Assembly: GCA_028564675.1 (NCBI GenBank)
Contig: JAOVVO010000290.1
Location: 1-64,000, forward strand
Direction: 5' to 3'
Length of the DNA stretch: 64,000 nucleotides
DNA from: Onchocerca lupi
Taxonomy: Eukaryota; Nematoda; Chromadorea; Rhabditida; Onchocercidae
The translations under genes and the position numbers were made by a program. This document shows, in pieces, positions 26,401-39,600 of the stretch. Every line of letters starts with the position of its first letter. Positions within the stretch are counted from its first letter, which is position 1. The notes beneath the pieces were generated by a model. The model was not told where the DNA came from, did no database searches, and saw nothing but the letters and a program-made list of their open reading frames with translations.

Positions 26401-27896
26401 TACTTCATTAAATAAACAAACAGAGCATCACTCTCTCAAGTTCTTCGAATAGATAAACAAAGAAAGAAATGTTTTCGAATATTTCTTCAAGCAATACTTC
26501 TTGTTTTGGAATAAATGAAATTAATTAGAAATTGAGATGATTAAATAAATTGAAAAGTTTGTTTGCATTTTGCTTTATCATGAGAAGTCTCAGATTACAC
26601 ACAATTCCCAGAAGTATTAAGTGATAGTTTGTGAAAACTTTCATATTCAAAACTTTTTTACATTATTCTTTATTTTCTTTGAATTTCAAATTAAATGAAA
26701 TTTTAAAAAAAAAGACAAAAAAATTGTTTTAGAGGATTGCAATGAAGAATAAAGCCTATAAGTATGAATTTCAAAAAAAAAAAAAAAGAAAAAAGAAAAT
26801 AAAAAGGAAAGAAATCAATATAAAACTTACTACTATACAATTGAAATTGTCTTCAGTATAATATATTTCGCTATTAATGATGCAAATTGTAATAAATTAG
26901 ATTAAATCAAATACGATATATAATCGAAAAAATCATAGTAATATGGAAATAAACAATATTTCTGATGTGGACAATGATATTGAAGTTTGCAAAAAAAAAA
27001 AAGGCTTAAAATTTAATTATTTCATTTCACATATATCTAAGGATAGCGAGTTGATAGTATTATTATCATAATCATTCTATTTAATTTTTGCTTTTAAGAA
27101 AAATAAACATTATTTCTGATATAAATGAAAAGTAAACAATGTTCTCGAAATAAATGAAAAAAATAAACAGAAATGATCGATTGACATTAGACAAACAGCT
27201 GTCCACTGGACTGATTCAATTCAATTCCAATGAATGGAATAGAATGGTATTCGACAAAAAGTAAAAAGCAAAAAAGAAGAAAGAAAAAAAAGTGAACGAA
27301 TGGAATGAAAAGAGAAACGGCCAAACTAAACCATACGACGACGAGGACGATGACGAATGGCTGGTATATGATGGCGATAGTGATAAATTTACAACATAAA
27401 TTTATATAGACTTTCTCTGCTATCTTTCGCGCCTACTTTTTTTTTTTTTACTTCATTTCAAAATTGCAAAATTTCTCCATTATATCAAAAAAAAGTTGAA
27501 TAATTAATTTCATTATGGACGGGAATTGGTTGATAAGTATTGATATTAATCTGGGGTTGATGCATATTGTTGCGATGATATTACTTAATCGATTATCTTA
27601 ACTGTTGGCAAATCATATTAACCAATAACTGATCTTTCTATCATTGAGAATGCTTGTATAAAGTAATTGACGTATAAACAAAAAGAAGAGCAAAAATATT
27701 GTGTTTGACAAATATTAGGCACAATTTGGGTTTAATCAAATCATCTCTCAACTGAATTAATCAATGGTTTTCTGTTATGAGATAAATCAAGTTAATTGAT
27801 AGAAATAACAAATACTTCTTCTTTAAAAGGATAATTATCAAGTTCCTTTTGCAAGGTAATTAACATTTTTTTCTAATGAAGCATCTTCTGAAAATA

Positions 27897-28169
27897 CTAA
27901 AAAACGCGTCTTTCAATCTTGTTTTCCAAAGATAAGGTACGGTTACCCCACTCAATGGACTTTCTTATAATTTTAAACATACTGAATTCCTTAATTATTT
28001 TCCAATGCCTAACTTCTCTATCAAATTGCTGTTGCATGTTTTCCTCTTCTTCAAGTGCTTTTAATAATTCAACTTGCTTTTTAGTTAGAATCCTTGGGTT
28101 TAAAGTTTTGCGTAGCATTCTGGATATACTTTTGATGTGAAAAATTTCATTAATTAAACCAATCCTCAA
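27897..28169 (-). pseudogene. Possible DnaJ C-terminal pseudogene fragment
   Basis: A 90-codon minus-strand open frame contains NPRILTKKQVELLKALEEEE. This resembles the end of the substrate-binding region of DnaJ-type co-chaperones, where a pattern like P..LTKKQ.ELL..LE is common. The preceding HIKSISRML would correspond to the usual strand before it. No J domain or zinc finger is visible nearby, and no exon joins to it. It therefore looks like a decayed or retrocopied fragment. The similarity is short, and the call could be chance or part of an unrelated coding exon. Confidence 0.3.
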
Positions 28170-28839
28170 TAATCGTCGAAATCCATTTCTCTCTTTCGTT
28201 CGCTCTGTTCGTTTTTGAAAAATTTGACTGATTGAACTTGCACTGTATTTTTACTGTAAATCTAAACTGATGTAAACTTGCAGTCGTCCGATTTTTAAAA
28301 TGCATGAATTATTTTCTTACCAAGAAATATGTAGGAAATAAAAGATGAAATGAATAAATAACACAACATCCTGCTTTTCTTCGAATAATTGTAACACCAT
28401 TAAAATTTGATTCAAAAATTTCATTTCTATATGTCTTAGATAAGTTATTTATATTAAATCTCCCAAGTTTTTTTTTTTTTTTTTTTTTTCATACTCTTTA
28501 TGCAGAAACATTGAACTTAAAGGCTGGAAATGTATTCTGGTTTTTTTTCTCAAATTACAGAAAAAACGAAATATACAAAATAACAAGAATTCACTTGACA
28601 GCTAAGAGTCTTGAAATAATATAAAATCTTCAAATTCACTAGCGGCTTATATTAGATTATACTTTCAAAAAACGGAAGGAGGGATTTGGAAGAAAAGTAA
28701 AGTTGCGATAATACTTTCGCTGCTTCCAAAGAAGTACATTTTCAAAAAACTAAGCTATTTTATTTTATACCCTACCTATATTCTATAAAAATTAAAAATG
28801 TAAATGTTCGCCGTGAAAAATGATAAATCTCCGAAGTTC

Positions 28840-29680
28840 TCCATCGCTTGCTTTCAGATTTCGATACAATCTTGCATTCGAATAGACGCGTGTTTTTATA
28901 TAAACATATTTACTTTGTCACGTCCGTGACAACTAAAAGTATGTGAGGGAGATGAATTTTTTGACCCTGCCCCATGTCAGGCCTTCACGAGCGGACAGAG
29001 TTTATTCACCACGCCCACTTTTTGCATTGACTGCGACTACTTCCTGCAACGTTTCGAGTTCTTCATCGAATGATTTGAAATTTTCATACCGCTTTGCATT
29101 CGAATAGGCGCATGTTTTTAAATAAATAAGGCGAGTGATTTAAGCTTTTCGTTTGCTTTTTGCTTTATGAGGGATGTAATTCGTTTAATTCTTGATTTTT
29201 GTGCGGAATTTAGTTGCGTCGCAGAAATGTCGAGTTCATGATAGTGTATGATGGAATGTTTTCTTCAAGCAATTTGTGAATTATCTTTCTAACATTACTT
29301 TTAATATTAGGTCGTGTCTTGGATTGCCTCCTTGTCATAAATGTTCAATGTTCATTTTGATACAATATTTCAAGTTTTTACCCACTGATTTGAAATTTTG
29401 ACACAATGTGACACTCGAATAGGCAAATTGTTTTTGCATAAATACATCAAGTTTTTAGTATCTGTCACAGACGTTACAGATAAAAGTAAGCGGACTGAAT
29501 CTATTAACCACGCTTACTTTCTGCAAAATGGACGTGGCCTTCAGAATGCAACGTTCAGTAGGCTCGGTGAAGTATGCGCATATTCCAGTGCAACGTTTCA
29601 TCAAAATTTCAAAACAATAGATGAAAACTCTCAGGGATTTAAGATTTTGAACAAACGAACATTTATGACTGTTAGTACTT
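28840..29680 (+). repeat. Cluster of diverged dispersed-repeat copies
   Basis: Three diverged copies of one unit lie at about 28840-28915, 29043-29122 and 29355-29446. Each has GA(T)TTGAAATTTT-like sequence followed by CATTCGAATAGGCGCATGTT or a variant. Between and after them is a second shared block: CACGCCCACTTTTTGCA near 29011 and CACGCTTACTTTCTGCA near 29508. A third, GGGATTTAAGATTTTGAACAA at about 29636, recurs inverted near 0.5 kb. The cluster lies downstream of the BEL/Pao remnant in that element's orientation, so it may include decayed LTR sequence. No LTR ends or target-site duplication could be recognised. Confidence 0.6.
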
Positions 29681-29716
29681 TTTAATACCATTTATAATTT
29701 TTTGCAGTAGCAACAG

Positions 29717-29790
29717 TTCAAAAATTCAATTGAGCAGTTTCGAATTCAACTTCTAACAAGAATTCAAAACTGCTCAATTGAATTTTTGAA
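29717..29790. repeat. Long inverted repeat, 31-bp arms
   Basis: The arm at 29717-29747, which begins TTCAAAAATTCAATTGAGCA, pairs with 29760-29790 with a single mismatch around a 12-base spacer. RNA from either strand would form a hairpin of about 30 base pairs. It could be the palindromic core of a small DNA transposon, a precursor of small RNA, or part of the neighbouring retroelement debris. Confidence 0.9.
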
Positions 29791-30394
29791 TAAATTTGTC
29801 GGGAAAGTTGGCTTGATTTGTGGGCACAAACGAATTTTTGGTGAGAAAAGGTTTTATTGTTAAATGGAAGATTTCTTCTTCCTGATTAATACAAGCAATT
29901 TTTGAAGAATATCCAAGATAACTTATCACAGAATTATTCTTCCTTTGTTGCTAATAAAACAAAATAATTGTGCAAAATTGCCGACTGATTGTTGTTGAAT
30001 CTTTCGATTGTTGTAGAACGCTGTGTAGCCAAGAATTTGTGTCCAAGAATCCGTTAGACTAGAGTGATCCTTCCCCAAAGTCCGATCCATATATATCTTT
30101 TCAGAATCCCTCCTTCTTTTCAGATCTCCAAGTTGTCCCTCTTGATTGGTCGACTTCCTCTTGTTTCCCCATTAATTCGAGCATTTTGGCAGCAATCATG
30201 CCCATAATTTCGACGGGAAAATATTTCACTTTGTTATGAAATATGTTTCCTCTTTTGGTGACGAACCTGATTACCGTTTTAGCAGGAAACATGTTTGTCC
30301 CTTTGTTTAGTGTTTTGGAAGGGAAACATGTTTACCGACTTGTTGGTCCATTTGAAACTACGCGCTTCTTAAACTTTACCACTTCTCGTTTATA

Positions 30395-30893
30395 CTAATT
30401 ATAATATTCGGATTTTTTCGACATTCCCGACCGAAGGAAAATAGGAATCTTTAGTAAGAATGTAATGGCTATAATTAAGATATTCAACTTCTGGTTAGAT
30501 TCGTCCTTTGGCAGCATTTCTAGTACATAACGCAATGGATTCCTCTTGTCCGATTTCTTATATTGATTTCTCGAATAGTGTGACTGATTTCTTGAGTTGG
30601 AAACATTATCAATCTCTAGAGGATACAAAACGTTTATTGGTCTAATGAGGGATCTTCCATGTGGCATTTCTATGACAGCATTTCTAACTTCCCAATCCTT
30701 TCCTTTTTTGATTTCCTTGATTTTAGCCAATTTCCACACATCACAAGAAATGTCAGGTTCGTTGACTAACACTATTTCTTCCTCGCATGGCAGGCATCCT
30801 GGTTTCTACATTTTTGAGAGATGCATGTTGTTTTTGAGTTTTTTCTCTGAGACTAATTAAATATTCATTTTTCCAGTCTCCCAGAATGTATTT
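30395..30893 (-). mobile_element. BEL/Pao LTR-retrotransposon remnant (pol C-terminal end)
   Basis: The open frame 30395-30772 carries VWKLAKIKEI, then a G-rich turn, VRNAVIEMPHG and RPINVLYPLE. This matches the domain of unknown function (DUF5641) found at the end of BEL/Pao polyproteins after the integrase. Just upstream, at about 30795-30893 and in another frame, lies WKNEYLISLREKTQ, the usual start of the same domain. The two parts are out of frame by one base, and no integrase, reverse transcriptase or protease frame is intact nearby. The element is therefore dead. About 60 residues of apparent read-through follow the domain. LTR boundaries were not found. Confidence 0.8.
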
Positions 30894-31284
30894 AAGGCTT
30901 TGAGTATGTTTGATCAGTGTCTAACAAGTTTTCCCTCGTAAATAAATCAAATATTTCGATTCCCAAGTACAGGAACTACCGAAAGTCTAATAGTAAATAG
31001 ATTCAAAGGAAGGCACTGGAATGTCTCGTTCTTTTCAGAAGATAGCTTTATGTTTCGTTTGCATTTACACTATTCTCTTTAAAGCAATAGATCCCTGGCA
31101 AGCATACAATACTAAAATTACTGGTAATTACATTTAAAACCCGTCTTCTTAAATACTTGTATTAAGCAGCAACAAAAAAGCAAAAAAAAAAATCAACAAA
31201 AATGAAACAACTGAAGCAGAAGAAATGAGCAATAGATGGAATATGTAAAAACGTGATGATATGTCATGCTTAATTTTCTAGAAT

Positions 31285-34200
31285 TTAGCGACCTCTTCCA
31301 GCAACGATTCGCCCAGAAAATCGTTTTTTTGATGTAAGTGGTGGTCCAACTAATCGTGCTATTCTTAATGTACCCAATCGAACACCTTCAGCTGCCGTTG
31401 CTGCGCTTACACTGAAATAAGAAATTTCAGTTAACTGTTTTTGATTTGAAATTTTAAAAGTACTTTGTTTAAAACTGACCATGATTTTTCATTCTTAAAA
31501 TTGATAGCATTACTTACTTGCAACCAAGGGCAACTGCCATTTTGGTAATCTTTGGCTCGGCAATTCCAAGTTCTTTAGCCCACGGAGTGATCGGTAAAGC
31601 CATATTTTCATCTGTATATGTCATAGATGGCTGATTGAAAAATAAAAAAACTGTATTTAAAGTTTCATCAATACAAAAAAGACCATGGCAAGGTTCACTG
31701 CTTGAATGTTAGTTTATAAAAATCATGTAGGGGTTTTTTTTTTTTATTTTTCAAATTATGTCCGAAAAATATTTGATTTGAAGATTTTGGATGTTCGAAT
31801 CAACTTTAGTCCACAATCAGTCATCAATAATATATTATATATTAAATAATGACCACTTTTTTTAAGTTATAGAACCCAAGAATTTTGAAATTTTCGAAAT
31901 CATTAATACTTATTTAGTCAATGCATAAACGGCTAACAGAGAAAGTCTATATAAATTAAACTACGATTAACGCATCTCTGCCACTAAAAAAAGAAAGATA
32001 ACATTATCGTTAAAACTGTTTGAATATGAATGATCGAACAATTTTAACCATTTTAATTTGAAAGAAAAGTAAACATACAGTCTAATATAATCGCTAAGCA
32101 CAAAATATGCGCCAATAATCTATCTTTAGCCATTAAATTGACAGCTAATTTCCGCTTACTTCTGGAATTCTCACTAACGAATTCACCAGCTGTAAAAGAA
32201 TCAAAGTCAAAATTGAATAAATTAGAAACCGAAGGCAGGAAGAAATTATGAAAATGCATTCAAAAAAAACTCCGATGTATTTCTCTGATTGAAAATTTTT
32301 ATAGACTAAAGAAACAAATCTATAAAACAAAAATCTACATGATTATTTCATAAAAATTATTCCGACTTGGCTGAAAAACTTTACCCTTTTTTCCAATTTC
32401 ACACTTTCACTTTCTCAACTCGAGTCTTAAATTTTTTCTTCCTTAGACAAAGAAATCTCATCCAATTTTTCTTTTCTCAAATCCAATGGTTTTTTATCTT
32501 CAAACAATATAGAATCACTTAATTTTTTCTCCTAAACATCTTTTTTTTTTCTTACTTCATCGAAAATAGAACTGAAAAAATAGAAAACATACGAAAAAAA
32601 AGTTCACGCATTTTAGAAAGCACTGTCACCGGGTACTGCAATTGCAGCCAGTCAGATTCCAAAAAGAAGCGACGTTTTGCTAAAATCTGCAAAGCAATAA
32701 ATTCAATACTCCAAAGAAAAGAGAAAAATAAAGAAGCATGGAAAGGAAAATTTTGGAAATGAAAGACAAACTGTCTAGTACAATATTTTTACTAGAAATC
32801 CAAATCAAACAATATATGTAAAAATAAACCTTGTAACAATGTATCATAGCATCCAACAGCAATAAATAACAAGTTCGTTCGGTATTTATACTAATATTAC
32901 CAATCAGATTACATACGAGAGGAGAAAACCCTGAAATACGATGAAAACTAACAGAATAATTTGAACCATAACATTATTTGTAATTAAAAAACAATATGCA
33001 GCTGTAGCTGGATGCGTATTATATATTTCTTATGGAAATATACTGCAATATTCCAAATAATAAAGTCTGTTATTGACTGAACAGATAACATTACAAAAAT
33101 TCTATTCATCGTTTCTCGCTGATCATGCGCGCAAGAATATAACTACTGTCGTATTGCGTTAAATAACAAAAACAAGCTATGATTTTTTTTTCGAAAAAAC
33201 TAATAGCTAATGCAAAAAATAGAAATTATGCCTTAAGATGGAAGTATTAGTTATAAATGTTGAAAGATTCAGATTCCATAAGGTAATTTTACGCAAAGAT
33301 TATAAAATCCATCCACACCCAAGCAGCAGTAAAAGATTTTCTAACCATTTGCAATAAGTTTTTTTCTTGAATCGTTCAAACAATCAAATGCTTCAGATTT
33401 AAATGTGATAACCTCCGCATCAGATAAAAAGTTAGAAAACAAATATACTTCTCGCGGCGACTTTCCATCCATATTTGCTTTCGGCAGCACCGAACTCTCA
33501 GCCTGCAAAAACTCTCAAAAATTAAATGATTAAATGACTCATTAAAACTTGCAATGAAACACGTAACTGGAAATACATAATTTTTTATTAAATGTCAATT
33601 AATAATAGTTAATTTAAACTCATCTAAAGTACTTTTTCTTTTCTTTTTTTTTTTTGCACATTCGACAGCATAGTAAAACGGGATAAAAACTAAGATATCC
33701 TTTCTATGTGTGAAAAATTCCTACCTTCGTTAATAATGAAATTTCAGATTTCGAAATTTCAGATTTCGCCGTTGTTTCAACTTCCTTTTTCATATTCGTA
33801 GACGCAAACGCCGAATTTAGCATAACTGACAACGTTTCCTTTAAAATAAAATTAATATTTCGAAATTTTAAACAAAATGTTTTCTATCTATGCAGAAAAA
33901 AAAGATCAGCAATTTAAAATTCAGTCACTTAAAAAGTCATACATCCTTAATTTGTCTTCGTTTAGCAGCATCTAGCATTTTAACTCTTTTTACTGATCCG
34001 AAGTCATCTGTTAACGCACGCCGCTTATCAGCCCACGATTCTTTACTAATACTATTGTCGATGGAATAATCGATCTTCCTTTTGTAACTGAAATTTTCTC
34101 TTTTATCTCAAATTTCAATTACTTTGAAGCAAAAAATGGAATATGTATAACTTTCACGAAAGTAGAGCAAACCCAGTATCTAATATTGCTTGGAAATCGG

Positions 34201-35350
34201 ATGTCGGAACATTTTCGAAACAAATCAGCTTAGTCGGTAAATAATCTATTTTCCCCGTTCGTCTGTTAACTATTGCAATCGCATAATCACATCCTTCGTT
34301 TTCCGAGCACTCTTCACGTCCCAAACGAACAACTTTTTCTGATGCTGGATCCTGGAAACGTTATTCCTTAAAACAATATTTCCACATTCAAATTATTCGT
34401 AATATTTATCAAAAAAAAAAAAACCGAAAATATATTTCAATATTTTCCAATCTTAGTTATTTGTAACATCATTAGATCTTCAATGTATTATCCTTCATAC
34501 CACTGAAACATTGATGCATATTAAGTGTAGATATTTTCAAATCTCTCTTTAACTACAGTACAACTGCAGATTAATTACAGATTTAATTAAGACAGAAGAT
34601 TTCCCTCCTTAATAGATCGAAAAACTATTTCGCTGAAAGCTAGATAAAACTTAAATTCGAAATTTCGGTGAATAACTGAAAACGAGAAGAAATGAGAAAC
34701 TAACTACTGAATTCTTAGCAGTATAGACATATCCGGATGTGCCATTTGCTACTTTATGACGCTGAAATATTAGTGATTGAACATCTGTCGCCAAATTATT
34801 TGTTAATCGAGCAACAATGCCAGTAGTCTGAAATTTAAACTTTTCTTTTTAATTTTGCAAAATTCCTGCGTTTAAAATTGAGAGGACGTTTAAGTAAAAT
34901 TACAAGTAAATTTCTAAATTACTTTAAAAAATCTAATATTTCCTACTTTCATGATTTTGATATACTATAATCTTTATTGACCCTTGAATGACATTTCCTC
35001 TTACTATAGAATCATCATATCTCTCAATCTACTCATAGCTAAGATATGGAAAGCCAACAGAATGGACCATTTGACTTTGACTTAGAATGTCACCCAAAGG
35101 TTCTAGTTTGTTTTAATTTATTTCAGTAAAAGACTTATCTGCTTTCTTCTCGATATAATTATCAGTATGAGAGACTAGTACAATTCATCATCTCAACTTG
35201 CATTAGTTTTTAATTTCAAATTTTCTGTAAAAAAGAATTTCGTGAAAATACCTTCGATTCGACAGGTACCGCTCGTGTGATATCCTCGCCAGATGATGCT
35301 ATAGGACATTCTTTCTTGATCTCTTTTATCATGCCTAACTTATACTCCAT
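31285..35350 (-). CDS. POLR1E: RNA polymerase I subunit RPA49 (POLR1E)
   Basis: Eleven exons: 35252-35350, 34708-34827, 34173-34351, 33943-34087, 33725-33838, 33346-33502, 32830-32930, 32593-32686, 32079-32189, 31518-31650, 31285-31411; 459 residues, close to animal POLR1E length. The protein would act in the nucleolus, where A49, with its partner A34.5/PAF49, aids Pol I initiation and elongation on rDNA. The N-terminal part has the dimerisation-like domain (YAIAIVNRRTGKIDY, FENVPTSDFQAILDTG), then SWADKRRALTDDFGSVKRVK, the family's basic link region. The C-terminal part resembles the tandem winged-helix domain (AKDRLLAHILCLAIILD; PWAKELGIAEPKITKMAVALG) and ends RIVAGRGR. The 34705 or 34708 donor is ambiguous by one codon. 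Exon 31518-31650 needs an acceptor (TACAG) 20 bases upstream of a better-looking TCAG to keep frame, so that junction is less sure. The gene is divergent from the sterol reductase. Confidence 0.87.
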
Positions 35351-36277
35351 GTTATACCATAATATATCAAATATCCTAAAGAAATAACAACTACTCTACA
35401 CAAGTAAACTCGAAATTACCGCAACTTCCGAAAAATTGACTAGAATAGAAACGAGCATAAAACACGGCCTATAAAATAAGGAGACGAGATGTCACGGTTT
35501 CACTGGAATGAACATCATCAGCTAATTTAATTTAACATTGATTTAAATTAATGAGGTTTCCTCAAGAGTAGGAATTCCCACGTATATTTTAAAACTGGAA
35601 ATCATTATTCAATTTGATCGATCAATCAATTATAGTATTATTATCAAAACTGATGAAGATATGAGACTAAATCATCTCCTAATAGCAATTAATAATTCTT
35701 AGTCTTTAAGATAAAAGCGAAAAGTCAGCTGTTATTTGTAATAACTATTCTAAATGACATATTTCGGAATTGATATTCCACTTCTGCCTCATTTTCTCAC
35801 TGTATTTCTTCTTGAACAGAAACGAAATCAACATTATTTGATTGTTCTTCATGTTGATAAACATTCCGTAACTTATGAATCATTTTAAGGAGAAGAAAAA
35901 AGAAAAAATGAATCTGATTGATGATATTCGTGTAGTTAGAAGGGAGAAGGTAGAGAAAGAAGAAGTTAGAGGTAAAGGGAAAAGAGGATGGCACGACGGA
36001 CATTTGAAAAGCATCATTTTGTGTAACAATATTTAGATAGATAGGAAGGGAGCGGATGTTAAGAATTGCTGAATATTGAACTTTCTTCATTTCATTTGTG
36101 CAGTTGATAGCAGCACTAATCACAATTTCCTACTTGCAGCTGCAGAATTGCACCAGCAATAATTGTTTTGGTCAAGATATTCATTCATTCATTCCTGATA
36201 AGATCGATGATAATAATGGTATTGCTTGATAACAATTTTGATTTGCCTTTGCATTGATAGAGCGGAATAATGCCGAT
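35351..36277. other. Divergent intergenic region, POLR1E and sterol reductase
   Basis: The POLR1E start codon and the first reductase exon face away from each other across about 1.1 kb, so promoters for both genes should lie here. I could not recognise a defined promoter element. Minus-strand open frames in this stretch are low-complexity and have no domain. Confidence 0.45.
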
Positions 36278-36671
36278 AATTGAAAAGCAAACGATATACG
36301 ATAACAACACCAACAACAACAACAGCAACAACAATAGCAACTACGACAACAACAATAACAATATCAGTTACAACAACAGCAATAGAATTTACGACAACAA
36401 TAACGACGACGACGACAACAATAACAGCAACATCAACAACAATAACAAAATTAATAATGATTCGTAATAATCGGCGTTCATCACTTGTTGGCTCGCAATA
36501 TTCCATCTCATCAAGACGATCATCATGTAACTTAAAAGATGTGGAACGGATTCAGATTGCTGAAGCACAGGTAATTTTAATTAATATTAATTAGGAGTTT
36601 TATTTGATATTAAAGAAAATTTAATTAATTGAAAAGCAAACGATATACGATAACAACACCAACAACAACAA
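36278..36671 (+). repeat. CAA-type microsatellite and 45-bp direct duplication around exon 1
   Basis: AATTGAAAAGCAAACGATAT and the following 25 bases occur identically at 36278-36322 and 36627-36671, flanking the first coding exon of the reductase. Between the copies, 36301-36450 is an imperfect run of CAA/AACAAT/ACG triplets. The run is open in the exon's frame and would encode a Thr-rich stretch if translation began at an upstream ATG (36280). The opposite strand reads as a Val-rich frame, which I regard as spurious. Confidence 0.85.
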
Positions 36672-39600
36672 ATGGAATTGAAAAGTATGTGCATGGAATT
36701 GACTAATTAAACATAAAAATGATGAATGTATAAAGTAAGAAATGAATTGATGATATAAGAAAGATAGTTGGAAAAAAAACAACGAAATAATTTAATTAAT
36801 AGAAATAGAATTAAAACTTTTTGAAATTGCAAATGAAATAATCGAATTAAAATTGTAGAAATTGTATTTTGCGAAAATAAAGTATAGATTTATAGGCTGG
36901 TTGTTTTCGAATCAGAATTTTAAATTCCATTTTTGTCTCGTTTGAACACTTTTAAACATTTTGCTGATTTTTTACACATTTATGATAATTTTGCAAACAA
37001 AAATAAGCATAAATACAATGTTTTTTTATCTTGTAGCTCTATGTTATAAAAGCAAATTCATATTTTCGAACCAAAAAAAAACCGCTTATTTTCGGATAAG
37101 AAAAATTTCTTTAAACTTCTAATCTACTGCTATATACTTCTGAGCTATTTCTGTTCCTTATATAATCCATTTATCATTTATCACTTATTTCAATAATCAA
37201 TGCAAATTCACTTAACGTCTTTTTTGGTAAGTAATATTCAGTACTCAGTACGAAACTTTTATCCAGTCCGACTCCCTCACTAATTTATCTTCTGAATTCA
37301 ATTATCATTAATATCACTTATTGCAAATTTTATAGCCTGGGCATAAAAAATGGCATTGGGACTCTGAATGATTGCATCACTGAATCCTCAAATCATAGTT
37401 CCACTTCTAATTTCGCGATTAAAAGATTGTTTAATGCTTTACCAAATTTAGATTTCAGTAATACATCAATCAACAATATATCAAGAAGTACTTTCGTTAT
37501 TTGAAAGTTGAGAACTTCCTCTTTTATTAGATTAATAAATACATTAGTGGTCTCCTCAGCTGTTTCAGACATTTTAAACAGTCGCCGATGCTAAACTCTA
37601 AAAATCCACTTGTTTCTATATATTCCCTAAAATTAATACCTGAAGCATTTTTGAGTAACGCAAGAAGTCCTTCGTACTGAGTCAGTACTTTTAATTTCTT
37701 CTGTATCAAAATTTAATAAAACGACTTCAGACTGTCAATTTTCAATGGTATTCTCGCAAAAAAAAATTTTTTTCTTTTCCTTTTTTCTTTTTTTTTTTTT
37801 TTTTTTTTTGAAAGAAAAATTATGCCAGAATTTTTTATGAGTTTTTATTTAGAAAAATGTATTTGATTTCATGCTACTCTTTTTGATAAATAGATAATTA
37901 TTATTATTAAAAAATAAATTAATTGATATTAAGAATAATAAATGCAAATCTTACAAAAAATCTTTTCCATTAATTTTTATGAGTTCTCAATTATGCAAAA
38001 TTCATTATTTCACTCTTCCAATTTACAAAACATTCTATATCTTGCTAGCGGAAATGCTGGCAAATGTCTGTTATCGCAGTGCTATTTTTAAACTTAATAA
38101 AGCATTCCGAAAACATAAGAATTGTTTCAATGTAATAAAAAAGTTTTAAAGCATTTTAAATCACTTCTTGACGTAGGTGATGCATTTAAAACAGTCATTT
38201 CATTATTTTTGCATCTTTTTTTCCCTTTTTTTCTAAGCAAATTTAATCCATTTTCCATGCTGTTATTTGAATTCTAAGCATCATTTCACATTTAAAATTA
38301 TTAAAACTGTAACATATATTTTAAGATTGCGAAAAGATTTTTTATTCTCACGTGAATAAAATAGTAAAGAGAAAACATACATTTACTCATATTTGATCCT
38401 TATAATCAGAAAATGAAAATTCATAAATTCTTACTGGAAGTATTACTTTAGGACAACCATTAGAAATAATTCAATTGTTTAATTTTAATTTTTATTTCAG
38501 AAGAAAAGAAATTCTCCTACTCAGTTACTCATATCGTTACTTTGTGGAGGACCATTTCTCCTCTTTTTACATCTTTATGCGGTAAATAATTGTGATGCAT
38601 CCTTTATTCAGGTAAATTTAATGAAATCATTAAGAACAATTTATAGAAATTAGCAATTTTTGCGAAACTTTCATATTGAATTTTAAGAATTTTTGTTTAA
38701 TTCACAATGGCATGAAATTTTTTTCTAGTTTCTTCAAATGTTATGGTCGGAAAGCAATGTTGTCTCTCAAATTTTCCCGTCACCATTTTCTTCGGTGGCC
38801 TGGAAAAGTCTCACTTTTATCACACTTCTGCAACTTATCTTCCATCTTGTGTTGCCCAAAGACTTTGTTACAATTGTCAATAGTATGGGTAAGGATTAAT
38901 TTTATCATTTTAAAGATTATATATAGGTGTTAGCTTATCATGTATCACTTAAAATTATTTCGGAAGCCAAGAAGTTATAAAACTTTTACCTAACAAAAGT
39001 TAGCTCTTTGACTTATTTAAAAAAAAAAGAGTCAAAAATAGTCGATTATTTGAATAGGCTTCAATACAGGGAAAAGAATAGTTTCAAGTTTTATTTATCC
39101 TGATCAAAAGTGCACAATTCAATTTTAGGAGAACGAGAATGTCATCCGGTGAATTCGTTCCAATCATGCCTTCTTGTAATATTGTTATTCATCTTTGGCT
39201 CAGCCCTAGGCTTCTATAAAGCTTCAATCATTTATATACATTGGGTTCATATACTATCATTGTTAAACGTTGTGTCGATAATTATGGTTTTATTGTTATA
39301 TGTACGACAACGAAGTAAGGATGATGATAATTGTAAGTTATATAGAAAGTTTTAAAGCTAAGAACAAATCAAACCAGTGTTACAGAGAAAATCAATAATC
39401 GTTTAATGAAGAATATAATATGATTTGAAATATATTCATTTCTATTAGCGTGAAAATTTTACTGATTGACGGATCAGTGATTCATCATTTGTTACAAACA
39501 ATTATTAGAGAATATCCAAGTAAATTGATCATTTCAAGATTATTTTTTATGTTGCAAACGATTATCCGAGAATATCACTGATATCAAAATATGTTAAAGC

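Larger units (their letters stand above)
16033..27880. other. Long gene-free stretch upstream of the ASPP-family gene
   Basis: I found no exon set with consistent phase or recognisable protein here. The DNA is AT-rich, with a purine-rich stretch near 17.7-18.0 kb and many homopolymers. Two structures stand out and have their own entries: a perfect palindrome at 16.54 kb and a GC-rich tandem repeat at 17.34 kb. Lesser ones are three loose copies of TCTAATTTCCACT at 22.58-22.64 kb and an 11-bp-arm inverted repeat at 24430-24458. Distal promoter elements for the ASPP gene could lie at its low-coordinate end. Confidence 0.55.

Noticed and set aside
36189..36506. 105-codon minus-strand frame rich in valine
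   Set aside because: It is the complement of a CAA-type triplet microsatellite and has no domain or start context.
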